Shown here piece by piece: positions 6,134 to 14,111 of a DNA stretch of 16,108 nt. The position numbers and the translations under genes are program-made. The stretch lies in assembly GCA_934424575.1 (NCBI GenBank), contig CAKRXU010000047.1, positions 1 to 16,108 on the forward strand. Reading direction: 5' to 3'. The notes beneath the pieces are model-generated. The model made no database searches, was not told where the DNA came from, and saw only the letters and a program-made list of their open reading frames with translations. Position 1 is the stretch's first letter. Each line of letters starts with the position of its first letter. The DNA is from an uncultured Blautia sp. (GTDB lineage Bacteria; Bacillota; Clostridia; Lachnospirales; Lachnospiraceae).

Positions 6134-8530
6134 TTAATCTCTTTTTGCAGCCGCCCGGATCAGGTGTGCTGTTCCTTTGATGCGATGTCCGTTTGCCATC
6201 TCGGTAAGTGCTTCTGCCATTTCCATTGTCACAAATCCACCGGTCATTTTGGCGTATCCGCGGATCGGCATATTATAGTTAAAAAGTACATTCAGATTCG
6301 GTTTTCCCTGCCATTCACTGATCTTCAGGAGCATCTTAAGAATTCCATAGAAAAGTTTTCCAAGAATGCCTTTTCCGTAATAAAGCTGGCACACGGCATC
6401 GTTGATCCGGATTTCTCCACTCCAGCTTCCATCCGGAATTCCTTTTCCATAAAGAATCCTGAATTTTTCATCCGAAATTTCCCGGATCTGTCCGTTAAAA
6501 TATTCTGGCAGTTCTTTTTTGTTATAGCCGCCGTTGTCTACTGTTCCTTTTACTTGCAGCGTATCTTTCAAAACCATATGCTCTGCATCTTTTCCGACCA
6601 TGATCTGATAAGCTCCGGATTCAATTTCCCAGGTATCTGTCCGAATATCATAGAAACGGAATGTTTTGTCATCAAATGGAATCCTTACTTCTTTCTGCTG
6701 TCCCGGAGACAGTTCTACTCTTGCGAAGCCTTTCAGCTCACGGACCGGGCGGAAAACCGTGTCGGATTTTTTTCCAATATAAAGCTGCGCAACCTCCACA
6801 CCTGTAACATTTCCAGTATTTTCAATGGTAAATGTCACACCTTCTGCATCCACTTTCAGGTCTTTATATTCAAATGTCGTATAACTCAGTCCATATCCGA
6901 ATGGGAAACGTGTTGTTTTTTCTACAGTTGTATAGTAGCGATATCCAACATAAAGGGATTCACGATATTCACTGCTGCGTTCTTTACTTGGGTAGTACGC
7001 ATATGCAGGGGTGTCTTTATAGTAGACCGGATAAGTTTCATTTAATCTACCGGACGGATTCACTTTACCGGTAAGTACATTCATCATGGCAGATGCACCT
7101 GCCTGTCCACCCAGATAGCCGTGCACGATTCCTCGGACATACTGGAACCACGGCATCTCAATCGCAGAACCTGCCGAAAGTACAACAATCACATTGGAAT
7201 TCACAGTTGTCAGTTCATTCAGAAGTGTATCCTGCGCTGTCGGCATATGCATATGTGTCCGGTCAAGTCCTTCGGATTCGCTGATCTCATCCAGTCCTCC
7301 GAAGAAAAGAACTACATCTGCGTTGCGTGCTGCTTCTACGGCAGCCTTCATCAGCTTCTCATTTGGTTTTTTGTTACGGATATAACCCTGCCCATACGCT
7401 GTAACTTCCAGTCCGCTTTTTCCAATTATATCCAGGATTGCTTCAGGCTGCTTTGTCGGATTTACAAGTGAAGAACCTGCCCCCTGATAGCGTGGAGTTT
7501 TTGCAAAGTCTCCGATGACAGCGACTTTTGTACCCGGTTTGAGTGGAAGGATATTGTCCTCATTTTTCAGAAGGACAATACTTTCTTCTGCTGCCTTTCG
7601 TGCCAGATTATGATGAGCTTCCACATCAAACTTTTTGCCTTTGGCATCTTCTGTGGCCTGATGCGTTGCAAAAATCACATCCAGAAGTTCATCAAGTCTC
7701 TGATCCAGAATCTCTTCTTCAAGATTCCCGCTCTTTACCGCACGGATGATATCGTTCATTCCGGCTTTTCCGGTTCCCGGCATTTCCAGATGACTTCCGT
7801 TCTTTACGCCAAGTGCATGATCATTGCTGCCGCCCCAGTCAGAAACTACAAATCCGTCAAAGCCCCATTCATCCACGAGGATTTCCTGAAGCATGTGTTT
7901 ATTTTCATTTGCATAAATCCCATTGACTTCATTATAGGAAGACATGATGGACTTTGATTTTCCTTCTTTGACTGCGATCTCAAATCCTGTCGTATAGATT
8001 TCACGGAAGGTCCGTTCGTCTACTACAGAATCATTTGCCATACGGCGAAGTTCCTGGCTGTTTGCTGCAAAATGTTTCGGACATGCGGCAATTCCTTTGC
8101 TCTGGATACCGCGGATATAAGCAGCTGCCATCTTGCCTGCATGATAAGGATCCTCAGAAAAATACTCGAAATTTCTTCCACACAGAGGACTTCTCTTGAT
8201 ATTCAGTCCAGGACCGAGAATTACATTCACACCCATGGTCACTGCTTCCTCAGCCAGTGCCTCGCCGATTTTTTCTCCCAGTTTCTCATCCCAGCTATTT
8301 GCAACACTTGCTGCTGTCGGAAAACAGGTCGCCGGAAGGCTGGCATTCAGCCCCAGGTGGTCTCCCGCTCCTGCCTGTCGTCTCAATCCATGAGGTCCAT
8401 CGGACATGAACATGGACGGTATGCCATATTTCTCGAAATCAACCGTTTCCCATGTATTTTTTCCAGACATCATCTGCGCTTTCTCCGCCAGTGTCATCTG
8501 TTTTATGATATTTTCATACTTCAAACTCAT
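6134..8530 (-). CDS. Cytoplasmic GH3 beta-glucosidase with C-terminal extension
   Basis: A 798-residue glycoside hydrolase in the usual order. The TIM barrel (about 10-290) contains D44 (SDGPHGLR), GRNFEYFSEDP (118-128), K152-H153 and the nucleophile D231 (FVVSDW). The alpha/beta sandwich (about 305-545) carries the candidate acid/base E420 (SEGLDR). A fibronectin-III-like domain lies at about 575-655. The last 130 residues (about 665-798, YFNGQIREISDEKF onward) form an extension that I associate with Lachnospiraceae GH3 proteins; its role is unknown to me. No signal peptide is present, so it acts inside the cell on imported glucosides. The start at 8530 (MSLKYENIIKQMTLAEK) matches the family N-terminus and has AAGGA about 11 bases upstream. 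Starts at 8557 and 8542 lack a well-placed site. The aglycone and sugar preference cannot be read from sequence. Confidence 0.9.
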   Translation of the reverse strand: MSLKYENIIKQMTLAEKAQMMSGKNTWETVDFEKYGIPSMFMSDGPHGLRRQAGAGDHLGLNASLPATCFPTAASVANSWDEKLGEKIGEALAEEAVTMGVNVILGPGLNIKRSPLCGRNFEYFSEDPYHAGKMAAAYIRGIQSKGIAACPKHFAANSQELRRMANDSVVDERTFREIYTTGFEIAVKEGKSKSIMSSYNEVNGIYANENKHMLQEILVDEWGFDGFVVSDWGGSNDHALGVKNGSHLEMPGTGKAGMNDIIRAVKSGNLEEEILDQRLDELLDVIFATHQATEDAKGKKFDVEAHHNLARKAAEESIVLLKNEDNILPLKPGTKVAVIGDFAKTPRYQGAGSSLVNPTKQPEAILDIIGKSGLEVTAYGQGYIRNKKPNEKLMKAAVEAARNADVVLFFGGLDEISESEGLDRTHMHMPTAQDTLLNELTTVNSNVIVVLSAGSAIEMPWFQYVRGIVHGYLGGQAGASAMMNVLTGKVNPSGRLNETYPVYYKDTPAYAYYPSKERSSEYRESLYVGYRYYTTVEKTTRFPFGYGLSYTTFEYKDLKVDAEGVTFTIENTGNVTGVEVAQLYIGKKSDTVFRPVRELKGFARVELSPGQQKEVRIPFDDKTFRFYDIRTDTWEIESGAYQIMVGKDAEHMVLKDTLQVKGTVDNGGYNKKELPEYFNGQIREISDEKFRILYGKGIPDGSWSGEIRINDAVCQLYYGKGILGKLFYGILKMLLKISEWQGKPNLNVLFNYNMPIRGYAKMTGGFVTMEMAEALTEMANGHRIKGTAHLIRAAAKRD

Positions 8531-8733
8531 ATTGAAATCCATCCTTGTCTGTATCAATGTTGCTATGAACAGTTATGAAAATATCATATCACAGGGTCGA
8601 AAATTATATTGCCCGGATTCATAAATGGTTATTTTTCTGCATAAACTGCAAATTATTTCATTATCTTGCTATTCACGGTACTATTTCATGCATTTTTTAT
8701 TTTTTAATACCGTAAACCAGCTAATTAAGCATT
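8531..8733. other. AT-rich intergenic region upstream of the cytoplasmic GH3
   Basis: This should hold the GH3 promoter, read leftward. TATAAT-like and TATGAT-like boxes can be found on the minus strand (around 8583-8611), but none has a convincing -35 at 16-18 bases. No clear operator, riboswitch or small gene was seen. CGGTA/TACCG arms at about 8676-8712 are too short to call. Confidence 0.4.
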
Positions 8734-8781
8734 AAAAAAGAGAAGCTGAAGAATCATCTGTTTCAATGTTTTTTCAGCTTC
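8734..8781 (-). terminator. Rho-independent terminator of the flavodoxin unit
   Basis: Arms GAAGCTGAA (8742-8750) and TTCAGCTTC (8773-8781) form a 9-base stem. On the minus strand it is followed by UC and six Us (8734-8739). It lies about 30 bases after the stop of the flavodoxin fragment, so that fragment is probably transcribed with the complete flavodoxin gene. Confidence 0.75.
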
Positions 8782-8809
8782 CCCTTTATATTATTTATTC
8801 TATTATTTC

Positions 8810-8983
8810 CTATAGACTGCTTTTCACATCTGCAATCCACTCATCTATTTTCTTCTCGGATGTCTTCAGTATCGGACCACCCTGTGAATCAAATTTGATT
8901 TCCATTGGCTTTATAATCTCTGCGCCTTTGCATTCTTTCATCATATCTTTGATGACATGTCCCGTCCAGCCACCATTTGTCAT
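8810..8983 (-). pseudogene. C-terminal remnant of a second flavodoxin-like protein
   Basis: A 57-codon open frame begins two bases after the stop of the complete flavodoxin gene. Its product starts MTNGGWTGHVIKDMMKEC and continues with PMEIKFDSQGGPIL and IDEWIADV. From memory of the family, this is the ending of flavodoxin-like proteins: the T-N-G-G-W-x-G-H glycine loop, then the last strand and helix. The N-terminal FMN-binding part is missing, because upstream sequence belongs to the neighbouring intact flavodoxin in another frame. No ribosome site sits at a proper distance, although coupling from the preceding stop is possible. It looks like the debris of a tandem flavodoxin pair that lost most of its second copy. 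It differs in sequence from the end of the intact gene, so it is not a simple duplication of that end. Confidence 0.65.
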
Positions 8984-8985
8984 AA

Positions 8986-9513
8986 TTAATCAACATTTTT
9001 CTTTGCCCAGTCAGCTACTGCTTTTTCTGCTTTTTCTGCTTTCGCTGCGTCTGCACCATGAACTGCAATGCCTGATCCAAATGTCGCACCTTTGCAAATT
9101 TTTCTGAGGTCACGCTCGCTGTTTCCAAGTCCACTGCCCTCATGCGTCATAAGTACCATCACTTTCTTTCCTGTGAAGTCAAGTCTCTCAAGCTGAGTAA
9201 ATACTGCCACCGGATAGGTTCCCCACCAGCATGGGCCGCACACAAATACATTGTCATAATCTGCAATATCTTCCAGATACTTCTTTAATTCCGGACGCGC
9301 ATTCTGTCTTAATTCCTGCTGCGCTTCTTTTATGCATGTATTATAATCTTTTGCATACTCATTCACAGTCTCAACCTCAAAAAGATCGCCGCCTACTGCT
9401 TTCTGAATAAATTCCGCGCAGATTTCTGTGTTGCCTTTCTTTAAGTCAACGATACTTCCATTTACATAATTTTCACCTTTTCGTGAATAGTAGATAATCA
9501 GATTCTTAGCCAT
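8986..9513 (-). CDS. Flavodoxin
   Basis: A 175-residue FMN-binding electron carrier. The N-terminal strand and phosphate loop are seen as LIIYYSRKGENYV (5-17). The isoalloxazine-facing loop is CGPCWWGTYP (92-101). The MTHEGSGLGNS block (122-132) is the third flavin-contacting region. Length and layout fit stand-alone short-chain flavodoxins, with an extra AKAEKAEKAV helix near the end. The start at 9513 has a perfect AGGAGGT 8 bases upstream. The gene is divergent from a LysR regulator and shares its 155-base promoter region, so it is the likely target. The redox partner is unknown. Confidence 0.88.
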   Translation of the reverse strand: MAKNLIIYYSRKGENYVNGSIVDLKKGNTEICAEFIQKAVGGDLFEVETVNEYAKDYNTCIKEAQQELRQNARPELKKYLEDIADYDNVFVCGPCWWGTYPVAVFTQLERLDFTGKKVMVLMTHEGSGLGNSERDLRKICKGATFGSGIAVHGADAAKAEKAEKAVADWAKKNVD

Positions 9514-9557
9514 TTCTCGATACCTCCTGATCGTATTTCTTACCTTTTGTTGACCTA

Positions 9558-9586
9558 ATCATAGTTCACATACACTTTTGAATCAA
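9558..9586 (-). promoter_or_regulatory. Flavodoxin promoter
   Basis: On the minus strand, TTGATT (9581-9586) and TATGAT (9558-9563) are spaced by exactly 17 bases, about 45 bases upstream of the start codon. Confidence 0.65.
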
Positions 9587-9590
9587 AATT

Positions 9591-9628
9591 TTTTTCTTAT
9601 CATATTGATTAGTTTTTCTTATCAATAT
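9591..9628. promoter_or_regulatory. LysR-type operator with nested direct repeat
   Basis: A perfect dyad ATATTGAT-N11-ATCAATAT (9602-9609 and 9621-9628) contains the T-N11-A core of LysR-family sites. Overlapping it, the 12-mer TTTTTCTTATCA occurs twice (9591-9602 and 9613-9624), 22 bases (two helical turns) apart. The dyad covers the LysR gene's own -35 to -10 and lies just upstream of the flavodoxin -35. That suits autorepression combined with activation of the divergent gene. The repeats are seen; the regulator assignment is inference. Confidence 0.65.
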
Positions 9629-9633
9629 ATAAT
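9605..9633 (+). promoter_or_regulatory. LysR gene promoter
   Basis: TTGATT (9605-9610) and TATAAT (9628-9633) have 17-base spacing. The whole element is overlaid by the dyad, consistent with self-repression. Confidence 0.7.
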
Positions 9634-9668
9634 ACCTGTAAAGAACTCACAGGGGAGGAATGCATATC

Positions 9669-10550
9669 ATGCTCTTACGTCAAATCGAATACTTACAGGC
9701 AGTCATCGAAAACGGAAACTTCTATCTGGCGGCTGAGCAGTGTAATGTCTCGCAGTCTGCTATTTCTCAGCAAATAAAAAAATTAGAAGACGAACTTGGT
9801 GTGAAGCTTCTGGAACGGCATAACCGCACCTTTTCCCTGACTCCCGCAGGGGAACATTTTTATCGAAAAAGTCTTATTATATCGGGAGATCTGAAGCAGC
9901 TTGTCCGTGAGACAAAAAAAATTGCAGATAACGATAACACAGTTTTACGAATTGGATACTATAAAGGCTATCATGGAAATGAACTCTCAGAAGCAATCGC
10001 CCTGTTTTCCGAAAAATATCCTTCTGTAGATGTGGAAATCATAGTTGGAAGCCATGAAGAATTGTATCACGCCATGGAGAACGGCTCTGTTGATCTTGCA
10101 GTTAACGATCAGAGACGGGCTTTTTCTGATGCTTATCACAATGAAGTTCTCACAGAAAGTAAGATCTATATCGAACTTTCTGCCAAAAATCCCCTCAGCA
10201 AATTAAGCACTCTGGAAGTGGAGGACTTAAAAAATACCCCATGTATCCTTGTCATCAACCAGACCGGTCAAAAAGAAGAACAGGATTATTATGAAAAAAT
10301 AATCGGACTTCAGGGGGATTTTCTCTTCGCGGATACCGTGCAGGAAGCCCGGCTGAAGATCATAACAGGACAAGGATACATGCCCGTCGATGTGATCGGT
10401 GAACAGGTCTGGTTTGATACTGCTGTCAGCAGAATACCTCTTGTAAGAAACCACATCCCTGTCAGAAAAACTTACTGTGCTTTCTGGAAAAAAGACAATT
10501 CCGGGTATTACATTGAAGAATTCGCCCAGATTCTTAAATCTTGCTTTTGA
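9669..10550 (+). CDS. LysR-family transcriptional regulator
   Basis: A 293-residue regulator. The N-terminal winged helix-turn-helix is clear (about 1-60: LRQIEYLQAVIENGNFYLAA, then CNVSQSAISQQIKKLE and LTPAGEHF). The remaining 200 residues form the periplasmic-binding-protein-like effector domain, beginning around 88 (VLRIGYYKGYHG). The effector is not predictable. I chose ATG at 9669 because GGAGG (9654-9658) lies 10 bases upstream and the protein then begins with the family-typical MLLRQIEY. The ATG at 9660 is only one or two bases from the same site. It is divergent from flavodoxin and ends at a shared terminator, so it is a one-gene unit. Confidence 0.9.
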   Translation: MLLRQIEYLQAVIENGNFYLAAEQCNVSQSAISQQIKKLEDELGVKLLERHNRTFSLTPAGEHFYRKSLIISGDLKQLVRETKKIADNDNTVLRIGYYKGYHGNELSEAIALFSEKYPSVDVEIIVGSHEELYHAMENGSVDLAVNDQRRAFSDAYHNEVLTESKIYIELSAKNPLSKLSTLEVEDLKNTPCILVINQTGQKEEQDYYEKIIGLQGDFLFADTVQEARLKIITGQGYMPVDVIGEQVWFDTAVSRIPLVRNHIPVRKTYCAFWKKDNSGYYIEEFAQILKSCF

Positions 10551-10565
10551 AATACAAAAACACAA

Positions 10566-10605
10566 AAAAGCTGGACACGCTCCAAATATGGCATGTCCAG
10601 CTTTT
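10566..10605. terminator. Bidirectional terminator between LysR and GH1
   Basis: A perfect 12-base stem, AAAAGCTGGACA (10566-10577) with TGTCCAGCTTTT (10594-10605), has a 16-base loop. The arms end in A and T runs, so it gives a U-tailed hairpin on both strands. It sits between the convergent ends of the LysR gene (stop at 10550) and the GH1 gene (stop at 10623). Confidence 0.9.
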
Positions 10606-10622
10606 AAAATATTCAATACTAT

Positions 10623-12056
10623 TTACAATTCCTCACCATTTGTCCTGATCACATTTTTGTACCAGTCAAAGGACTTTTTCTTATATCTCTTGCCGCTTCC
10701 GGTCCCGTCATCATTCTTGTCTACATAGATAAAGCCATAGCGTTTTTTCAGCTCACCTGTGGTGAAAGAAACCAGATCAATGCAGCCCCATGGAGTGTAG
10801 CCCATCAGATCAACACCGTCAATCTCGACTGCCTTTTTCATCTCACTGATGTGAGCACGCAGATATTCGATTCGGTAATCGTCATCGCAGGTTTTGTCTT
10901 CTTTGAGAATGTCGATTGCGCCAAAACCATTTTCTACGATGAAAAGCGGAACTTCATACCGTTCATACAGAGTTACCAGTGCATAACGAAGACCTACCGG
11001 GTCGATCTGCCAGCCCCAGTCGCTTGCTTTTACGTACGGGTTTGCAATGGAGTTTGGAGAACTTCCGTCCAGGGATTCTGCTGTGTCTTTTTTTACATCG
11101 GCTTTCACGGCATTTGTCATGTAGTAACTGAATCCGAGATAATCACATTTTCCCTCTGCAAGGATTTCTTCATCACCCGGAAGCATTTCCGGTTTTGTTC
11201 CCTCACGTTCCCATTCTTTCTTTGCAAAAGCAGGATAATGACCACGGATCTGAACATCTCCGAAATAAAATCTCTCATGCATACATTCAGTTGCTGTCAT
11301 GATATCGTCCGGGTTGCAGGAATATGGATAAAATGGAACGAAAGAACACATACATCCAATCTTGAAATCCGGGTTGATCTCATGGCCTTTCTTTACGACC
11401 ATTGCACCTGCGACCATCTCGTGATGTGCCGCCTGGTACATGGCTTTCTTCTTATTTTCGTACTGAGAAAACAAAACTCCCGAGTCCGTCCAGCCAAAAA
11501 TGTCTGCGGAAGTATTACTCTGGTTGTTAATCTCATTGAAAGTCATCCAGTATTTTACTTTGTCTTTATAACGCTCCATGACCGTCACAGCGAAGCGTAC
11601 AAAGAAATCAATGACTTCACGGTTTATCCATCCACCGTACTCTTTTGCGAGATGATATGGCATCTCAAAATGGCTGAGAGTAATAACAGGTTCGATTCCA
11701 TATTTCAGAAGTTCGTCAAACATGTCATCATAAAATTTCAGCCCTTCCTCATTCGGTTCCAGTTCGTCACCATTTGGATATATACGGGTCCACGCAATAC
11801 TTGTACGGAAACATTTGAATTCCATTTCTGCCATCAGAGCGATATCGCCCTTGTATTCATGATAAAAATCAACAGCTTCATGGTTTGGATAATATTCTCC
11901 CTCAATCACTCCGTCTGTGATACGGCGCATTTTAGTGCTGCTTCCGCCGGTCATCACATCAATAACGCTCGGTCCTTTGCCGCCTTCGTTCCATCCACCT
12001 TCCAACTGGTTTGCAGCAACTGCTCCGCCCCATAAAAATTTATCTGATAATGCCAT
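10623..12056 (-). CDS. bglA: 6-phospho-beta-glucosidase (GH1)
   Basis: A 477-residue glycoside hydrolase family 1 enzyme that should cleave 6-phosphorylated beta-glucosides delivered by the PTS into glucose 6-phosphate and aglycone or glucose. The acid/base is E175 (TFNEIN) and the nucleophile E375 (VENGFG). The N-terminal signature FLWGGAVAANQLEGGW lies at 7-22. The C-terminal phosphate-binding stretch FTTGELKKRYGF (431-442) retains K438 and Y440 of the Ser-Lys-Tyr triad used by 6-phospho enzymes. The Ser position is Thr (T432) here. The start at 12056 has GGAGG 6 bases upstream. The gene follows the beta-glucoside PTS gene by 22 bases on the same strand and is certainly co-transcribed. Members are named bglA, bglH or ascB; which applies cannot be told from sequence. 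Confidence 0.9.
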   Translation of the reverse strand: MALSDKFLWGGAVAANQLEGGWNEGGKGPSVIDVMTGGSSTKMRRITDGVIEGEYYPNHEAVDFYHEYKGDIALMAEMEFKCFRTSIAWTRIYPNGDELEPNEEGLKFYDDMFDELLKYGIEPVITLSHFEMPYHLAKEYGGWINREVIDFFVRFAVTVMERYKDKVKYWMTFNEINNQSNTSADIFGWTDSGVLFSQYENKKKAMYQAAHHEMVAGAMVVKKGHEINPDFKIGCMCSFVPFYPYSCNPDDIMTATECMHERFYFGDVQIRGHYPAFAKKEWEREGTKPEMLPGDEEILAEGKCDYLGFSYYMTNAVKADVKKDTAESLDGSSPNSIANPYVKASDWGWQIDPVGLRYALVTLYERYEVPLFIVENGFGAIDILKEDKTCDDDYRIEYLRAHISEMKKAVEIDGVDLMGYTPWGCIDLVSFTTGELKKRYGFIYVDKNDDGTGSGKRYKKKSFDWYKNVIRTNGEEL

Positions 12057-12078
12057 TTTTGTCCTCCAAAATCTATTA

Positions 12079-14001
12079 CTATCTCAGGTTTAATAACAGC
12101 TCTCCATGATTTACCCTGCCGGAAACTTCTGTTTCCACATCTGCAAATTCGTCACTGTTTGTAATAACTACCGGTGTTGTTACCTCATATCCTTCTTTTT
12201 TGATTGCTTCGATATCAAATTCCAGAAGAAGCTGACCTTTTTTTACCTGCTGGTCTTCTTCCACATGACAGGTAAAATGTTTTCCGTTAAGTTTTACCGT
12301 ATCCATACCTACATGGATCAGGATCTCAATTCCGTTTTCACTCTCCAGACCGACTGCATGATGACTTTCAAGAAGTCCGACAATCGTTCCGTCAAATGGT
12401 GCATATACTTTTCCTTCTGTTGGAATTACTGCACAGCCTTTTCCCATCGCTTCACTGGAAAATACTTCGTCTTTCACCTCTGAAAGCGGGATCACTTCAC
12501 CTGACAGCGGGCTCATAACTGTTTTTACTGTAGCAGTTGCTGTTTCAGCTGCTTCCTCTGTACCGGCTTTTACATCTGCTGTCTTTGTATCTGTTACTTC
12601 TGCATCACCTTCAAGCTTAGCCTCTTTTGACACCGGATCATCAAATCCAATCACCTGGATCAGAACGATTGCGATCACTGCTGCGATCGCACATCCAATG
12701 ATTTCTCCGATAAAGGACATCGGTGCATTTTTACTGATCGCATTTACAACTGTCAGCGGTCCCGGAAGCCCTGCATATGCATAGTAAGCAGAATGGAAAA
12801 AGCTCATGACTACTGCACCGACAGCTCCACCTGCACAGCCGCAGATGAATGGTTTTTTCAGTCGGAGTGTAACACCGTAAATGGTAGGCTCAGTGATTCC
12901 AAACAGGCCGGTGATACCTGCGGAAAGTGCTACGCCTTTGAATTCTTTGTTTCTTGATTTGATAAATACCCCAAACGCTGCTGCAACCTGTGCAACTACT
13001 GCGATCGTCTGGAATGCCTGGAAAGTATCGCATCCGTACATATCAAAGTTTGCAAGGACTACCGGAGTGATTCCCCAGTGAACACCAAAGATAACAACTA
13101 CCTGCCAGAAACCTCCGATGATCGCACCTGCCAGTGCCGGAGCAGTACCGGCAAGGAAGTTATATCCTTTTGCAATACCGTTTGCTGTGATCGCAGATGC
13201 CGGTCCAATGATAAGGATTGTTGCCGGAACCATGATCAGGAAACAGATCAATGGGGTCAGCAGTGGTTTCGCTGTATCCGGAAGTTTTTTCTCAATGAAA
13301 CGTTCCAGATAGGAAAGAATCCATACAAGGATCAGTGGTGGAAGTACTGTTGATGTATAAGTTGTTTCAGAAAGTTTCATTCCCAGGAAACGGATCGTTT
13401 CTCCGCCTGCGATTCGGGATGCCATCTCTGCCCATGTTGGATTTACAAGTGCACAGCAGCACAAAATTGCAATGTACGTATTACATTTAAAATGCTTCGA
13501 AGCTGTAATTGCAATGAAGACCGGCAGAAATGTAAATGGTGTCCAGGACATAAAACTCAATACTTCATAAGTTCCTGTATTTGCAAAACCCGGTGCTGCC
13601 ATTGTGATCAGAATCAGTGCCCCCTGAAGCAGTCCTGCTGCCGCCAGAATATATACAAATGGAGCAAATACCGCGGACATGGTTGCAATGATACGGTTTA
13701 CAACGCTCTGTTTCGGCTGTTCCGCCGCTGCTCCATTTTCATCCAAATGAAGGATCTCTGCTGCAGCTGCGTATACATCTCCTACATGTGTTCCGATGAC
13801 TACCTGGAACTGACCGTTGTTTTCTACTACGGTGATGACACCTGGAAGTTCTGCTATTTTTTCTTTTGCGTGTTCCGGTGTTTTCTTTAATACCAGACGG
13901 AATCTGGTCGCACATCTTGTTGCATTGACAATGTTTTCTGCACCCCCGACTTCACGGATGATGTCATGAGCAAGTTTGTTATAATCTCTTACCTGTGCCA
14001 T
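12079..14001 (-). CDS. bglP: Beta-glucoside PTS transporter, EIIBCA
   Basis: A 640-residue fused phosphotransferase permease of the BglF/BglP class, which imports and phosphorylates beta-glucosides such as salicin, arbutin or cellobiose. Domain EIIB (about 1-90) carries the phospho-cysteine C30 (NATRCATRFRL). Domain EIIC (about 100-455) has about ten helices and the substrate motifs GVHWGITP (306-313) and GITEPTIYG (368-376). Domain EIIA (about 495-640) has H548 (HHAVGL) and the phospho-histidine H563 (ILIHVGMD). EIIC and EIIA are joined by an Ala/Glu/Thr-rich linker (about 458-494). The start at 14001 follows a GGAGAGG site closely. The next gene downstream is the 6-phospho-beta-glucosidase. 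An RpiR-type regulator lies upstream, rather than the BglG/LicT antiterminator often found with this transporter. Confidence 0.93.
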   Translation of the reverse strand: MAQVRDYNKLAHDIIREVGGAENIVNATRCATRFRLVLKKTPEHAKEKIAELPGVITVVENNGQFQVVIGTHVGDVYAAAAEILHLDENGAAAEQPKQSVVNRIIATMSAVFAPFVYILAAAGLLQGALILITMAAPGFANTGTYEVLSFMSWTPFTFLPVFIAITASKHFKCNTYIAILCCCALVNPTWAEMASRIAGGETIRFLGMKLSETTYTSTVLPPLILVWILSYLERFIEKKLPDTAKPLLTPLICFLIMVPATILIIGPASAITANGIAKGYNFLAGTAPALAGAIIGGFWQVVVIFGVHWGITPVVLANFDMYGCDTFQAFQTIAVVAQVAAAFGVFIKSRNKEFKGVALSAGITGLFGITEPTIYGVTLRLKKPFICGCAGGAVGAVVMSFFHSAYYAYAGLPGPLTVVNAISKNAPMSFIGEIIGCAIAAVIAIVLIQVIGFDDPVSKEAKLEGDAEVTDTKTADVKAGTEEAAETATATVKTVMSPLSGEVIPLSEVKDEVFSSEAMGKGCAVIPTEGKVYAPFDGTIVGLLESHHAVGLESENGIEILIHVGMDTVKLNGKHFTCHVEEDQQVKKGQLLLEFDIEAIKKEGYEVTTPVVITNSDEFADVETEVSGRVNHGELLLNLR

Positions 14002-14082
14002 TTTTCCTCTCCTTTTATTAATACCATCGATTCAGAGTATGTATGCGCGCTTTATAACTCCTGTTTTGTATCTGATGGCTAT

Positions 14083-14111
14083 ACTATATAAAAAAGAGAT
14101 TTGCTTTGCAA
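14083..14111 (-). promoter_or_regulatory. Promoter of the PTS/GH1 operon
   Basis: On the minus strand, TTGCAA (14106-14111) and TATAGT (14083-14088) are spaced by 17 bases, about 80 bases upstream of the PTS start codon. Confidence 0.6.

Noticed and set aside
8766..9107. A 113-codon plus-strand frame in the region after the cytoplasmic GH3
   Set aside because: It runs antisense to the flavodoxin end, the flavodoxin remnant and the terminator, and looks like a reversed copy of them with no protein motif.
10851..12035. A 394-codon open frame on the plus strand opposite the GH1 gene
   Set aside because: It is antisense to a fully conserved GH1 gene, has a Cys/His/Phe-rich composition with no family motif, and has no ribosome site. 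The same holds for plus-strand frames at 6164-7045, 3389-4021 and 8072-8578.
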